64,000 nucleotides of DNA from VSJD01 sp964617825. GTDB taxonomy: Bacteria > Verrucomicrobiota > Kiritimatiellia > JAAZAB01. A program made the position numbers and the translations under genes. Below the pieces are notes generated by a model. That model was not told where the DNA came from. It made no database searches and worked only from the letters and a program-made list of their open reading frames with translations. The stretch is taken from positions 124,001 through 188,000 of the forward strand of contig CAZTWL010000003.1 in the NCBI GenBank assembly GCA_964617825.1. The letters run 5' to 3'. Positions 1 to 8,729 of this stretch are shown here, piece by piece (positions within the stretch are counted from its first letter, which is position 1; each line of letters begins with the position of its first letter).

Positions 1-279
1 GAACGCTGGGCGGTGGTGAGCCGGATGTTTAGTACCCGCGTTCAATGGCCCCCGCTTAAGGTGCCGGGCATGTTTTCCCGGCATTTTCCGTTGCCGGCAA
101 TTGTCTGGCAGCGGATTGCCATTGGAGCCGGCGTTGTTTTGCTGATCTTCGCCGTGTGCATCGTCTGGGATTATTCGAATCGCGGGATGCCAATTCCGTC
201 CGCGGCCTGCCGCTGGCTGGCGGATCCGCCAGCGCCCTACCTGGCTGTTGAGGCTCACACCCCGCCCCCCAGCCGCTAG
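1..279 (+). CDS. C-terminal end of an unidentified membrane protein (partial)
   Basis: An open frame enters from the left edge of the window and ends at a stop at 277-279, leaving about 92 codons. It has one hydrophobic segment (roughly codons 38-56, rich in I, V, L and A) followed by a short polar, proline-rich tail. It converges on the corrinoid adenosyltransferase gene on the other strand. The part that would identify the family is outside the window, so no function is assigned. Confidence 0.4.
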   Translation, partial: ERWAVVSRMFSTRVQWPPLKVPGMFSRHFPLPAIVWQRIAIGAGVVLLIFAVCIVWDYSNRGMPIPSAACRWLADPPAPYLAVEAHTPPPSR

Positions 280-351
280 TTAGCTGCCGGACGCGATCCC
301 GTCGGTGCTGGAGAGTGGATCGGCGCAGGTGTTGTGAACGCCAAGTTTGGG

Positions 352-864
352 CTACCAGTCAATCCCTTTCCGGCATTTGACCCCGGCATTGAACGGATGT
401 TTGCGTGCCTGGATAACCGAGACGAGGTCGGCCTGCTTGATCAGGCGCGGATGGGCGCCTCTCCCGGTAAATACCAGTTCGACCGGCGCCGGCTTGTCCT
501 TGATGAGCTGCAGGAGATCTTCCACCGAAATCAGGCCGCAGGTCACCGCGCAATTTGCTTCGTCGGCAATGATCAGGTCGTAAGCCTGGCTGAGCATTGC
601 CTTCCGCAATGCAGCCAGACCGCGTTGAGCCGCGCCGGTTTCGGCGGCAGTCGGACGGCATTTGATGAAACGGCCGCAGCCGAATTGGCGGACCGTGATT
701 TCGGGAAAACGACGCAAGGCCTTGATTTCGCTGAAATTGCCCTTTTTCAGGAATTGGCCGAGATAGATTTTCAATCCGGCGCCGGCCGCCCGCAGAGCCA
801 ATCCCAAGGCAGCCGTGGTTTTGCCTTTGCCGTTGCCGGTGTAGATATGGACGCAACCTTGCAT
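352..864 (-). CDS. cobO: Corrinoid (cob(I)yrinic acid a,c-diamide) adenosyltransferase, CobO/BtuR type
   Basis: Transfers the adenosyl group of ATP to cob(I)alamin or cob(I)yrinate a,c-diamide in adenosylcobalamin synthesis or salvage. The 170-aa product starts MQGCVHIYTGNGKGKTT, with the family's N-terminal P-loop (GNGKGKTTAALG). It also has the conserved LIIADEANCAV segment (Walker B-like) and the family-typical VFTGRGAHPRLIKQADLVS near the C-terminus. I chose the ATG at 862-864 because the family begins just before the P-loop; an in-frame extension to 993 has no homologous character. No cobalamin riboswitch core is visible upstream and no other cobalamin gene is present, so salvage is as likely as de novo synthesis. 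Confidence 0.9.
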   Translation of the reverse strand: MQGCVHIYTGNGKGKTTAALGLALRAAGAGLKIYLGQFLKKGNFSEIKALRRFPEITVRQFGCGRFIKCRPTAAETGAAQRGLAALRKAMLSQAYDLIIADEANCAVTCGLISVEDLLQLIKDKPAPVELVFTGRGAHPRLIKQADLVSVIQARKHPFNAGVKCRKGIDW

Positions 865-1062
865 TGGATGTCGTGGAATATGGGACCAATAGCGGTCGTT
901 TATACGGCTGAGAGAATCTTTCCGGCGTATGCGACCAGTTAATGCCATCGATAATAAAGCGCGGCCGTATATTTGTCCATCCCCGGCCGGCAACCGGATT
1001 ACAAGGCCTTAATCGGGTTGTTTCAGCTGAATTTGTTTTGCAAGGAGGAATATGCCGCAAAA

Positions 1063-2103
1063 TCAGACCGGCACAGGCGCGGGGCTTTCCGGGAATCGCT
1101 GGGCCAGCTCCATAACCTTTGCAAACGGCAGCATGCCGTCGGTTGTGCTGGGATGCGTCATGCAGGCGGCGGCCGCCGCGGCGCCAAATTGCATGGCCTT
1201 CATATAGTCCCAGTCCTCATGGATCCCATACAGCATGCCGGCGCAAAATGCGTCGCCCGCGCCGGCGGTGCCCTTGATGAATCCGGGCGGCAGACGCAAT
1301 GAGCCGCGCGAAAACCTGCGGCCTTCGCGCGTGCGCAGATAGGCGCCCTCCGGCATGTGGATCGCCACCACTTCCATCCGGCCCAAGGCGAAAAGCGCTT
1401 CCATGGATGCCGCGACCGCGGCGGCATCCAGCTGGCCCTGGGCATTGCGGACCTTGTGGCCGGTGGTGCGGCCTGCCTCGATCTCGTTCAAAATCAAGTA
1501 ATCGGTGTGGCGCAGGGAAGGCGGCACGATTTTGCCGAAACGGTCGCTGTCTTCGCTGACCACGTCCACGCTGGTCTTGATGCCCTCGGCCTGTACCATG
1601 TGCAGGAGCCGGGCCGCCACGGTGCCGTATTCCTCGTCCGCCTGATCGAGGCTGTCGAGCAGCAGAAGGTAGCCCAGGTGGAAAATGCGGCAGGTCAATT
1701 GCTTGAGCGGCACGTGTTCGATGCTGAACTTGGCATTGGCGCCGCGGCGATAATAGAAAGAGCGATCGATGGTGCCGGCCTCTGACATTACGTCGGTGTA
1801 GGCCGTGGATTCGTGCGCCACCGTGATCAGGCCGGTCATGTCGATGCCCAGGTCGCAGCAGGTGCGCCGGACAAATTCTCCCGGACTGTCCTCGCCAATC
1901 AGCCCGATGCCGTAAAGCGGAAAAGGCGTGCCGATCCTGGCCAGATCCACGAGCGTGTTGAAAGCCGCTCCGCCCGTACCCCGTGTTTCCGAAAGAATAT
2001 TGCCCAGCATGCCGCGGGCGGGAAGACGGTCAACGACCTTCACGTTATCCACAATCCAGTTGCCGGCGCCGGCAATGCCATTGCGTTTATGGGTAGAGTT
2101 CAT
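1063..2103 (-). CDS. PfkB/ribokinase-family sugar kinase
   Basis: Cytoplasmic ATP-dependent kinase of the ribokinase superfamily, 346 aa. The N-terminal half has the GG-containing substrate lid region (GTGGAAFNTLVDLARIG near residue 42). The C-terminal half has the anion-hole/catalytic-base motif GTAGAGDAFCAG, where the Asp is the expected base, followed by an alanine-rich helix. The substrate cannot be told from sequence; candidates are adenosine, ribose, fructose or a ketodeoxy sugar. It lies alone between cobO and tRNA-Glu and is read leftward. Confidence 0.85.
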   Translation of the reverse strand: MNSTHKRNGIAGAGNWIVDNVKVVDRLPARGMLGNILSETRGTGGAAFNTLVDLARIGTPFPLYGIGLIGEDSPGEFVRRTCCDLGIDMTGLITVAHESTAYTDVMSEAGTIDRSFYYRRGANAKFSIEHVPLKQLTCRIFHLGYLLLLDSLDQADEEYGTVAARLLHMVQAEGIKTSVDVVSEDSDRFGKIVPPSLRHTDYLILNEIEAGRTTGHKVRNAQGQLDAAAVAASMEALFALGRMEVVAIHMPEGAYLRTREGRRFSRGSLRLPPGFIKGTAGAGDAFCAGMLYGIHEDWDYMKAMQFGAAAAAACMTHPSTTDGMLPFAKVMELAQRFPESPAPVPV

Positions 2104-2210
2104 GATGTCAGAAAAAAGGCTGGAGACTGTAGTCTGAGTTTAGTCCTTGTCTTGCAGTACGTCACCTTCCGGCGCCTATGGGCCTTCATCCTTCGGCAGT
2201 CTTCCTGCAT

Positions 2211-2285
2211 TGGCGCCCCCTACGGGAATCGAACCCATCTTACCAGGATGAGAACCTGGCGTCCTGACCGATAGACGAAGGGGGC
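2211..2285 (-). tRNA. tRNA-Glu (anticodon TTC)
   Basis: Read on the minus strand, a 7-bp acceptor stem (GCCCCCT with AGGGGGC), a D-arm, an anticodon arm with loop TTCTCAT (anticodon TTC) and a T-arm containing GGTTCGATTCC fold into a normal cloverleaf. The discriminator is G and the CCA end is encoded. Confidence 0.95.
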
Positions 2286-2354
2286 CAATGAAATGAACGA
2301 TTAATGCTTCGGCATGACCGATAGGAATCCTGACTGATGGATCTTTCAATTTTT

Positions 2355-2383
2355 TTGCTTTCCAATAAATTCCGCGGTATGGT
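2355..2383 (+). promoter_or_regulatory. Possible sigma-70 promoter of the malic enzyme gene
   Basis: TTGCTT (2355-2360) and TATGGT (2378-2383) are separated by 17 bp, with an AT-rich upstream stretch. Transcription would begin near 2390. That leaves almost no leader for the first duplicated ATG at 2394 but about 50 nt for the one at 2441. This is based on consensus matching only. Confidence 0.35.
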
Positions 2384-2393
2384 ATGAAATCTT

Positions 2394-2487
2394 ATGAGTA
2401 ATTGTCGAGCAGAAATTCTAAAATACCATCAGGGAATCTTATGAGCAATTGTCGAGCAGAAATTTTAAAGTATCATCAGGGCGGCAA
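2394..2487 (+). repeat. 47-bp tandem duplication of the malic enzyme start region
   Basis: The segment beginning at ATG 2394 recurs from ATG 2441, a 47-bp period. The first 41 nt match except for four positions, all of which leave the peptide MSNCRAEILKYHQG unchanged. The first copy makes a 16-codon ORF whose TGA (2442-2444) overlaps the second ATG as ATGA. The end of copy one supplies the only Shine-Dalgarno-like sequence (AGGGA) in front of the second ATG. Confidence 0.8.
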
Positions 2488-3748
2488 AGTTGGCACATTG
2501 TTGACGAAGGTTCTGGATGGTCCGGAAACCCTGAGTCTGGCCTATACGCCCGGGGTTGCCCTCCCGGTGCAGGAGATTGCGCAAACTCCGGATACGGTTT
2601 ATGAGTGTACGGCCAAGGGCAATCTGGTCGCCGTGGTTAGCGACGGCACGGCCATTCTGGGCTTGGGCGATCTGGGGGCCACGGCCAGCATTCCGGTCAT
2701 GGAAGGCAAGGCGGTGTTGTTTAAGGCGTTTGGCGATGTGGATGCCTGGCCGGTCCCGGTGGATTTCTGCCGCCAAGGCGGCGCGCGGACCGGCAAGACT
2801 GATCCCGAACGGGTGATTGATACCGTAGCGCGCCTGGCCTGCATGTATGGGGGCATTAACCTGGAGGATATCGCCGCGCCCGCCTGCTTCGAAATCGAAA
2901 GCCGCCTGGACGAAATGCTTGATATCCCGGTGTTTCATGACGACCAGTGGGGTACGGCGGTGATTACGCTGGCCGGTGTGATCAATTACAGCCGGCTGGC
3001 CGGCCGCCAAATGGCCGATCTGCGTATCGTGATCAACGGCGCCGGCGCCGCCGGCATCCGGATTGCCGATATGCTCAAGGGCGCTGGGGTTGTTTCTCTT
3101 GTCATGTGCGATTCCAAAGGGGCCATTCATGACGGGCGCAACGACTTGAATGCGATGAAACGCCGTTATGCCGTCAAAACTGCCGTCCGTACGCTGGAAG
3201 ATGCGCTCCGCGGCGCGCACGTATTTATTGGCGTTTCGGCGGCCGACTGCCTGCAGCCCGCCTGGGTCCAGGGCATGGCGGCATACCCGGCAATTTTTGC
3301 CATGGCCAATCCGAATCCCGAGATCGGGCCCGACAAAGTGGCGGCGGTGTTCGGCCNNNNNNNNNNCATGGCCACCGGCCGGTCCGATTATCCCAACCAG
3401 ATCAACAATGTCCTGGGCTTTCCGTTCCTATTCCGCGGCGCGCTGGATATGCGCGCCCGCACCGTCAACCTGGCCATGAAGAAAGCGGCAGCCGTGGCGC
3501 TGGCGGACCTTGCTTGCCGGCCGGTGCCCGAGGAAATGAAAATTGTTTACAAGGATAACGGGCTGACTTTTGGCCCGGGCTACATTGTTCCCAAGCCATT
3601 CGATCGCCGTTTATTCACGGAAGTGCCCTTGGCCGTGGCGCGGGCCGCCGTCGAATCCGGCGTGGCGCGCAAGCCGGAGGCTTTGAAAGATTACCCGCAG
3701 CAATTGCAGCAACGCCTGAAAACAATGTGGCGGCAGCGGTCGCCGTAG
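2441..3748 (+). CDS. NAD(P)-dependent malic enzyme, interrupted by an assembly gap
   Basis: Oxidative decarboxylation of malate to pyruvate in the cytoplasm. The short bacterial form (about 435 aa) lacks a phosphotransacetylase domain. Family features are SLAYTPGVALPV near the N-terminus, the metal/substrate region HDDQWGTAV, the Rossmann signature INGAGAAGIRIADML, and MATGRSDYPNQINNVLGFPF near the C-terminus. Ten Ns at 3357-3366 replace the residues just before the ATGRSDYPNQ motif, so the true gap length is unknown. I chose the ATG at 2441 because the usual N-terminus (KYHQGGKV) follows directly; a TTG at 2402 is also in frame. The start region is duplicated upstream. Confidence 0.93.
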   Translation: MSNCRAEILKYHQGGKVGTLLTKVLDGPETLSLAYTPGVALPVQEIAQTPDTVYECTAKGNLVAVVSDGTAILGLGDLGATASIPVMEGKAVLFKAFGDVDAWPVPVDFCRQGGARTGKTDPERVIDTVARLACMYGGINLEDIAAPACFEIESRLDEMLDIPVFHDDQWGTAVITLAGVINYSRLAGRQMADLRIVINGAGAAGIRIADMLKGAGVVSLVMCDSKGAIHDGRNDLNAMKRRYAVKTAVRTLEDALRGAHVFIGVSAADCLQPAWVQGMAAYPAIFAMANPNPEIGPDKVAAVFGXXXXMATGRSDYPNQINNVLGFPFLFRGALDMRARTVNLAMKKAAAVALADLACRPVPEEMKIVYKDNGLTFGPGYIVPKPFDRRLFTEVPLAVARAAVESGVARKPEALKDYPQQLQQRLKTMWRQRSP

Positions 3749-3829
3749 ACTGAGCTTTCCGCAGCGTTGTTGGCAAAGTGTTGACGGGACATCCGCGGTT
3801 CAATCGCCACGCAACCCAAGGAGCAGGTC

Positions 3830-4474
3830 ATGGGTAAGTCCGCTTTAATTCTGTGGGGTGGCTGGGATGGCCACACGCCCAAAGAAACTGCTGAAATTCT
3901 CGCCGACAAACTGAAAGCAAACGGGTTCGAGGTGCTGATCGAGAACACGTTGAAGCCGCTGGAGGATGTTGAGGCTGTAAAAAAGTTCAGCCTGATTGTC
4001 CCGATGTGGACAATGGGCGCTATATCTGACGAGCAGTGGAATGGGATGAACCAGGCCATTCATGACGCGGGCGTTGGTATTGCGGGCGTGCATGGCGGCA
4101 TGGGTGACGCGTTCCGTGGCCGGGTGGAGTATCAGTGGCTGGTCGGCGGCCAGTTCCTTGGGCATCCATACGTGGGTGAGTACACCGTGAAGTTAACATC
4201 GCTGGATAGCCCCGTCACCAGGGGCATGCCCAGGAGCTTCAAATACAACTCGGAGAAATACTACATGGGTATTGATCCGGCCATCGATTTGTTGGCCTAC
4301 ACGTCATACGAATTTGAAGGCCGGAAATGCAAGATGCCCGTGATGTGGACCAAGGCCTGGGGTAAAGGACGGGTATTCTACTCTGCGCTGGGCCACAGAG
4401 CCGAGGAATTTTGCAAGTATCCGAACGTGCTGGAGATGACCACCCGCGGAATGATCTGGGCGGCGCGGGTATAG
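3830..4474 (+). CDS. ThuA-like (trehalose utilisation) domain protein
   Basis: A 214-aa protein with the class I glutamine-amidotransferase-like fold of the ThuA family: KSALILWGGWDGHTP at the N-terminus, AGVHGGMGDAF in the middle (the glutamine amidotransferase nucleophile Cys is absent, as usual for ThuA) and GKGRVFYSALGH near the C-terminus. A good Shine-Dalgarno (AAGGAG) precedes ATG 3830. It sits 21 bp before a Gfo/Idh/MocA oxidoreductase, a pairing common in sugar-catabolic operons, where ThuA proteins are linked to 3-keto-disaccharide metabolism. The substrate is unknown. Confidence 0.88.
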   Translation: MGKSALILWGGWDGHTPKETAEILADKLKANGFEVLIENTLKPLEDVEAVKKFSLIVPMWTMGAISDEQWNGMNQAIHDAGVGIAGVHGGMGDAFRGRVEYQWLVGGQFLGHPYVGEYTVKLTSLDSPVTRGMPRSFKYNSEKYYMGIDPAIDLLAYTSYEFEGRKCKMPVMWTKAWGKGRVFYSALGHRAEEFCKYPNVLEMTTRGMIWAARV

Positions 4475-4495
4475 TTGTCAGGGAAGGACGCGGCA

Positions 4496-5605
4496 ATGGA
4501 TAAAGTCAAAGTTGGTATTATCGGTTGCGGCAACATTAGTCATAAATATTTCAAGACGCTGCGCGAGGTCTACAATAATATTATCGAGGTGCAGGCGTGT
4601 GCGGATCTGGACCTGGCGCGCGCCAAGGCCAAGGCGGAGGAGTATCCTGGCGTGCAGGCCGTGACGGTTAAGAAGCTTCTGGCCGATCCCGAGCTCAAGA
4701 TTGTGGTGAACCTGACCATCCCGAAGGCGCATTATAAAGTGGCGATGCAGGCGCTCAAGGCCGGTAAGCACGTATACGGTGAAAAGCCTCTGGCGATTAC
4801 GCGTACCCAGGGCAAGAAGCTGCTTGCCCTGGCGAAGGAAAAAAATCTGCTGGTGGGCAATGCGCCCGATACGTTCATGGGCGGGGGCATCCAGACGTGC
4901 CGCAAACTGATTGATGACGGCGTTATCGGCGAGCCGGTGGCTGCCACAGCATTTATGATGTGCCGCGGTCACGAGGGCTGGCACCCGGATCCGGAGTTCT
5001 ATTATCAGGCGGGCGGCGGCCCGATGTTTGACATGGGCCCGTATTACTTGACGGCATTGGTTAACCTGCTGGGGCCGGTGAAACGCGTGACTGGTTCGGC
5101 GCGCATCAGCTTCCCGACCCGCACGATCACCAGCGCCAAGAAGAACGGCCAGGTGATACCGGTGGAAGTGCCGACGCATGTGACTGGCATCATGGACTTT
5201 GCAAATGGCGCGGTAGGCACGATCATAACCAGCTTTGACGTTTGGGCCCACACCCTGCCTGGTATCCAGATTTACGGCAGCAAGGGGTCGCTCGAGGCGC
5301 CGGATCCGAACGGATTTGGCGGCGTGGTTAAGCTCCGTAAGTCTGGCGATGCCGGATGGAGCGAGGTTAAGCTGACGCATGTGGCGGACATCGAACGCGG
5401 CACTGGTGTGGCCGATATGGCCTACTCGATCCTGCGCCCCGGGCGCCCGCACCGCGCTAACGGCGACTTGGCTTTTCATGTGCTCGATCTCATGCACGCG
5501 TTTCATGATGCGTCGGCCAAGGGCAAGCACGTGCTCATGCAGAGCACCTGCGAGCGTCCGCCGGCCGTGCCGGCCGGTCTGGCGAAAGGCGAGTTTGATA
5601 AATAA
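4496..5605 (+). CDS. Gfo/Idh/MocA-family oxidoreductase
   Basis: NAD(P)-dependent sugar or inositol dehydrogenase-like protein of 369 aa. The Rossmann motif VGIIGCGNIS is at the N-terminus and GEKPLAIT, the catalytic-lysine loop, is near residue 98. The C-terminal half is the family's open alpha/beta domain (GGGPMFDMGPYYL). The start is the ATG at 4496, preceded by GGGAAGGA. It forms an operon with the upstream ThuA gene and probably with the secreted protein 18 bp downstream. The substrate cannot be assigned. Confidence 0.92.
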   Translation: MDKVKVGIIGCGNISHKYFKTLREVYNNIIEVQACADLDLARAKAKAEEYPGVQAVTVKKLLADPELKIVVNLTIPKAHYKVAMQALKAGKHVYGEKPLAITRTQGKKLLALAKEKNLLVGNAPDTFMGGGIQTCRKLIDDGVIGEPVAATAFMMCRGHEGWHPDPEFYYQAGGGPMFDMGPYYLTALVNLLGPVKRVTGSARISFPTRTITSAKKNGQVIPVEVPTHVTGIMDFANGAVGTIITSFDVWAHTLPGIQIYGSKGSLEAPDPNGFGGVVKLRKSGDAGWSEVKLTHVADIERGTGVADMAYSILRPGRPHRANGDLAFHVLDLMHAFHDASAKGKHVLMQSTCERPPAVPAGLAKGEFDK

Positions 5606-5623
5606 TCAACACAAGGAGAGCCA

Positions 5624-7201
5624 ATGAAAAAATTGTTTGGCATCGGCGTTATGAGTTTGTTGCTGGGCACTAATGGCTTTGGGCAGGCGCCGGCATTGAC
5701 GACGCCGGAAGCGGAAGCAATTTCCACGCCCGATTATATGAGCATGGGTGTCGATGAACTTCAATCCCGTGCCGCCGCCATGCTGCAGAAGGGCGATACG
5801 AATGCGGCGATCGATGTGCTGATGTTTTGCACCGAAAAAATTCTCCAGCAAAATGCCGTTGAATTTAATTCGCTGCTCGACAAGCTGATAACGCTTGGCA
5901 AGCTGCCGGAAGCCGATTTTGTCTATCGGAATGCCGTTGCGCAGTATGAGCACCTGCCGAACGAGTATTACAACCGCCTCTATCGATACTACGTCAGCCA
6001 GAGCAATGCGCCGGCCATGCTGGCATGGACGGCCAGTCTGCAGACCCAGTCTTTGCCTCAGGATCTGCGCGTGAAGGCCTTTGCCTGGTGGTTTGAGGCC
6101 GGTCGCTCCGTGGGACCCTTGAGTTGCGTGACGGACCTTGTTCCGGTTTGCATCGCCAAGTTCGATGCGCCGACGGCCTGCGGGCTGCTCAACGGAGTCA
6201 TTGGCGCCTATGATGGCGCCGGCGACCAGGCATCGGCAAACAAGGTGTTGGATGCGATCGAGCGCGCTGCGGGCCGGCAAGCCGACTTGAATTGGCTGGT
6301 AACCGGCCAACGGGTGAATCTCCTTTTTTCTGCGGCGCGCTGGCCGGAAGCCGAAAATCAATTCAAGAAAGCGGCCAAGACCCTGCCGGATGCGGAATTG
6401 TCCGGTTGTTTTCAATATGCCCAGGCGTGTATTTTGCGGGCCAATCAGCTTGACTTGCTGGATCGCCTTTGCGCCTGGATTTTAAAGGGGCAGAAGAAAA
6501 AGAACGTTACCTGGCAGGCGGCCGCCAATGCTTGGATGGAAAGCGCCAAAATTCGTAAGGCGGCCGCAGATGTTCCCGTCAGGTTGGAGGCGCTGATGCA
6601 AATGGGGTGTCCCAGCGCCACCCTTGTTTTGTATTATTATGAATATTGGAATGTGGTTGCCAGGGAAGGCAACCCCGCCGATATCATCGCCCTGGCAAAG
6701 TTTGCCGAGCGTTTGTCCGTAAAGCTGACCGACAAGAAGGATAAAGACATTTTCCAGGTATATGCCTTCAATGACTGCATCGTTCTGGAAGACTTTGAGC
6801 GGGCGTTGAAAATGCTCGACAAGCCGTTGCCCAACATGAATGCCACTGCGCAACAAGTGGCCATCAATAAAATCAAGGCGCACTTGGCCCTGAAAAAGGG
6901 AAATAAGCCCGAAGCTGTCGAGCGTTTCCGAGCTTTCATGCAGACGGTCAAGACCTGGTCCGAGCCGGAATTTGATCCCATCAGCGGTTTGTTGTTCACG
7001 AAAGAAATTTGCCTGGGGATGAACGCCAAGCGCATAGGGGATATCTTAAGTTCCATGAACGATGCCAAGGGCGCTCGCGCGGCTTACCTGGAAGCGGATG
7101 GCTATTACGCCGTTGCTCAAAAAGAATTCAAGACGAAATCATCGGAAGCCGAATATATTAAGGCCCGTCGGACGGAACTGGCCAATCTGATGCAGCAATG
7201 A
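5624..7201 (+). CDS. Secreted helical-repeat (TPR-like) protein of unknown function
   Basis: A 525-aa protein with an N-terminal signal peptide (MKKLFGIGVMSLLLGTNGFG, likely cleaved near GQA). The rest is alanine-rich amphipathic helices with the spacing of degenerate tetratricopeptide repeats, for example GDTNAAIDVLMFCTEKILQQ, GDQASANKVLDAIERAAG and GNKPEAVERFRAFMQ. No catalytic motif is seen. An AAGGAGAG ribosome site precedes the ATG. It lies 18 bp downstream of the Gfo/Idh/MocA gene and is probably co-transcribed, so a periplasmic scaffold role in that pathway is possible but unproven. Confidence 0.7.
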   Translation: MKKLFGIGVMSLLLGTNGFGQAPALTTPEAEAISTPDYMSMGVDELQSRAAAMLQKGDTNAAIDVLMFCTEKILQQNAVEFNSLLDKLITLGKLPEADFVYRNAVAQYEHLPNEYYNRLYRYYVSQSNAPAMLAWTASLQTQSLPQDLRVKAFAWWFEAGRSVGPLSCVTDLVPVCIAKFDAPTACGLLNGVIGAYDGAGDQASANKVLDAIERAAGRQADLNWLVTGQRVNLLFSAARWPEAENQFKKAAKTLPDAELSGCFQYAQACILRANQLDLLDRLCAWILKGQKKKNVTWQAAANAWMESAKIRKAAADVPVRLEALMQMGCPSATLVLYYYEYWNVVAREGNPADIIALAKFAERLSVKLTDKKDKDIFQVYAFNDCIVLEDFERALKMLDKPLPNMNATAQQVAINKIKAHLALKKGNKPEAVERFRAFMQTVKTWSEPEFDPISGLLFTKEICLGMNAKRIGDILSSMNDAKGARAAYLEADGYYAVAQKEFKTKSSEAEYIKARRTELANLMQQ

Positions 7202-7238
7202 CCGTTGCTATTAGGCCTTTGTCGATGACGGCAGGCCT

Positions 7239-8729
7239 TTACGGTTGGCAAACCTGCAGTACTTCCTCAACCGTAGTCAGCCCCTGGCTCACTTTGGCCA
7301 GGCCGTCAGCGCGCAGGGTGACCAGACCGGAGGCGATTGCATGCCTGCGGAGCTCGTCCAGCCCCGGGTCGCTGTTGATCAATTTGCGCATGGAATCATC
7401 GAGCTCCATCAGTTCGTGAACCGCAATCCGGCCCCGGTAACCTGAATGGCCGCATTGCGCGCAACCTTTTCCACGGAGGAATTTTGTCGGTCGGTTGGCG
7501 CCCAATATGTCCATGACCCAGGATTCGGGTGTGTATTCTTCCTTGCAATGTTTGCAGATTGCCCGGACCAATCGCTGGGCGACAACCCCTGTGAGCGCGC
7601 TGTTTACGAGGAATGGTTCAATCCCGATATCGATTAACCGCCGAATGGCTTCGGGAGCATCATGAGTGTGCAGGGTGGTGAGCACCAAGTGGCCGGTGAT
7701 GACCGCCTGGATCATGACCTGCGCGGTCTCTAGGTCGCGGATCTCGCCGACCACCATGATGTCCGGGTCCTGGCGTAATTGGGAACGCAGGGACCGTGCG
7801 AAGGTCAAGCCGATGTTTTGGTTAATCTGCTGCTGGTTGACGCCGTCAATAATGTATTCCACCGGGTCTTCGACCGTCACAATCTTGACATCCGGCGTAT
7901 TCAGCTCTTGGATCATGGCGTAAAGCAGGGTGGTTTTGCCCGAGCAGGTCGGCCCTGTGGCTATGATCAGGCCGTTCGGTCGTTTGATCCACGAGCGGAG
8001 CTTGCCCAGCGTTTCCGGGGATTCGCAAACGCGATCCAGCTTGAGGGTGACTGTTGCCCGATTCAGGATGCGAATCACCGCCGATTCGCCAAAGACATAC
8101 GGACTTACCGTAACCCGCAGGTCAATCTCTTTCCCCTCTACGTTCAATTGGATGCGGCCATCCTGGGGCAGGCGGGTTTCCTTCAGATTCAAGCCGCCCA
8201 TAATCTTAATGCGCTCGATTACCATCTTTTGATTCATTTTTGGGATGGATGTCGCCGCCTCCCGCAGGGTACCATCAATGCGCAGGCGGGCACGCAGGTT
8301 ACCCTGCACCCATTCCAAATGGATGTCCGAGGCCCTGTTCCGGATAGCCTCCAGAATGATCTGGTCCACGAGTTTTACGATATTTGCCGAGGTTATCTGG
8401 TCATCGTCTTCAGGGCCATTGGGGTCCGCAGTGACGCCTGCTTCTGCGAGTTCCAGAAAGGCCGCGTCTAACGTGCCCATGGCTTCAGCGGTCTTGATTT
8501 TGGCCAAAACCGGCGCGGAAAAAACGTTCGGGAATTTTCCGGCGCTAATGTGAAATGCGGCGCCGTTGTTTATGTCAGCGATCAGGCCGTTCAGGACTTG
8601 ATTCAACCTCCGATTCTTTGTTTGCTTGAGCACAATCTGTAAGGAATTTATCACGTTCACGCCTGCATTCATCAGGCTGCCTAATGTGTGCAAAAGCCGA
8701 TTCAGATCCTGATTGTCTGCTTTATTCAT
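7239..8729 (-). CDS. GspE/PilB-type secretion ATPase with an N-terminal GspF-like domain
   Basis: A 496-aa traffic ATPase. Residues 108-496 are a complete GspE/PilB motor: Walker A GPTCSGKT (259-266), Asp box VEDPVEY (286-292), Walker B DIMVVGEIRD (323-332), His box LTTLHTHD (350-357) and the zinc tetracysteine knuckle C392/C395/C423/C426. The usual N1E/MshEN domain is missing. Residues 10-97 instead resemble the cytoplasmic helical domain of the inner-membrane protein GspF/PilC, including SLMNAGVNVINSLQIV, the FPNVF turn and KTAEAMGTLDAAFLELAEA (family pattern GE..G.L...L..LA). The gene overlaps the upstream anti-sigma-like gene by 8 bp and ends the sigma operon. No other type II or IV pilus component is in the window. 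Confidence 0.88.
   Translation of the reverse strand: MNKADNQDLNRLLHTLGSLMNAGVNVINSLQIVLKQTKNRRLNQVLNGLIADINNGAAFHISAGKFPNVFSAPVLAKIKTAEAMGTLDAAFLELAEAGVTADPNGPEDDDQITSANIVKLVDQIILEAIRNRASDIHLEWVQGNLRARLRIDGTLREAATSIPKMNQKMVIERIKIMGGLNLKETRLPQDGRIQLNVEGKEIDLRVTVSPYVFGESAVIRILNRATVTLKLDRVCESPETLGKLRSWIKRPNGLIIATGPTCSGKTTLLYAMIQELNTPDVKIVTVEDPVEYIIDGVNQQQINQNIGLTFARSLRSQLRQDPDIMVVGEIRDLETAQVMIQAVITGHLVLTTLHTHDAPEAIRRLIDIGIEPFLVNSALTGVVAQRLVRAICKHCKEEYTPESWVMDILGANRPTKFLRGKGCAQCGHSGYRGRIAVHELMELDDSMRKLINSDPGLDELRRHAIASGLVTLRADGLAKVSQGLTTVEEVLQVCQP

Noticed and set aside
865..1062. Cobalamin riboswitch upstream of cobO
   Set aside because: No GCCACTG-type B12-box core or expected stem is visible.
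4478..5530. 350-codon frame antisense to the Gfo/Idh/MocA gene
   Set aside because: Arg/His/Ala-rich shadow translation; the sense gene has clear motifs.
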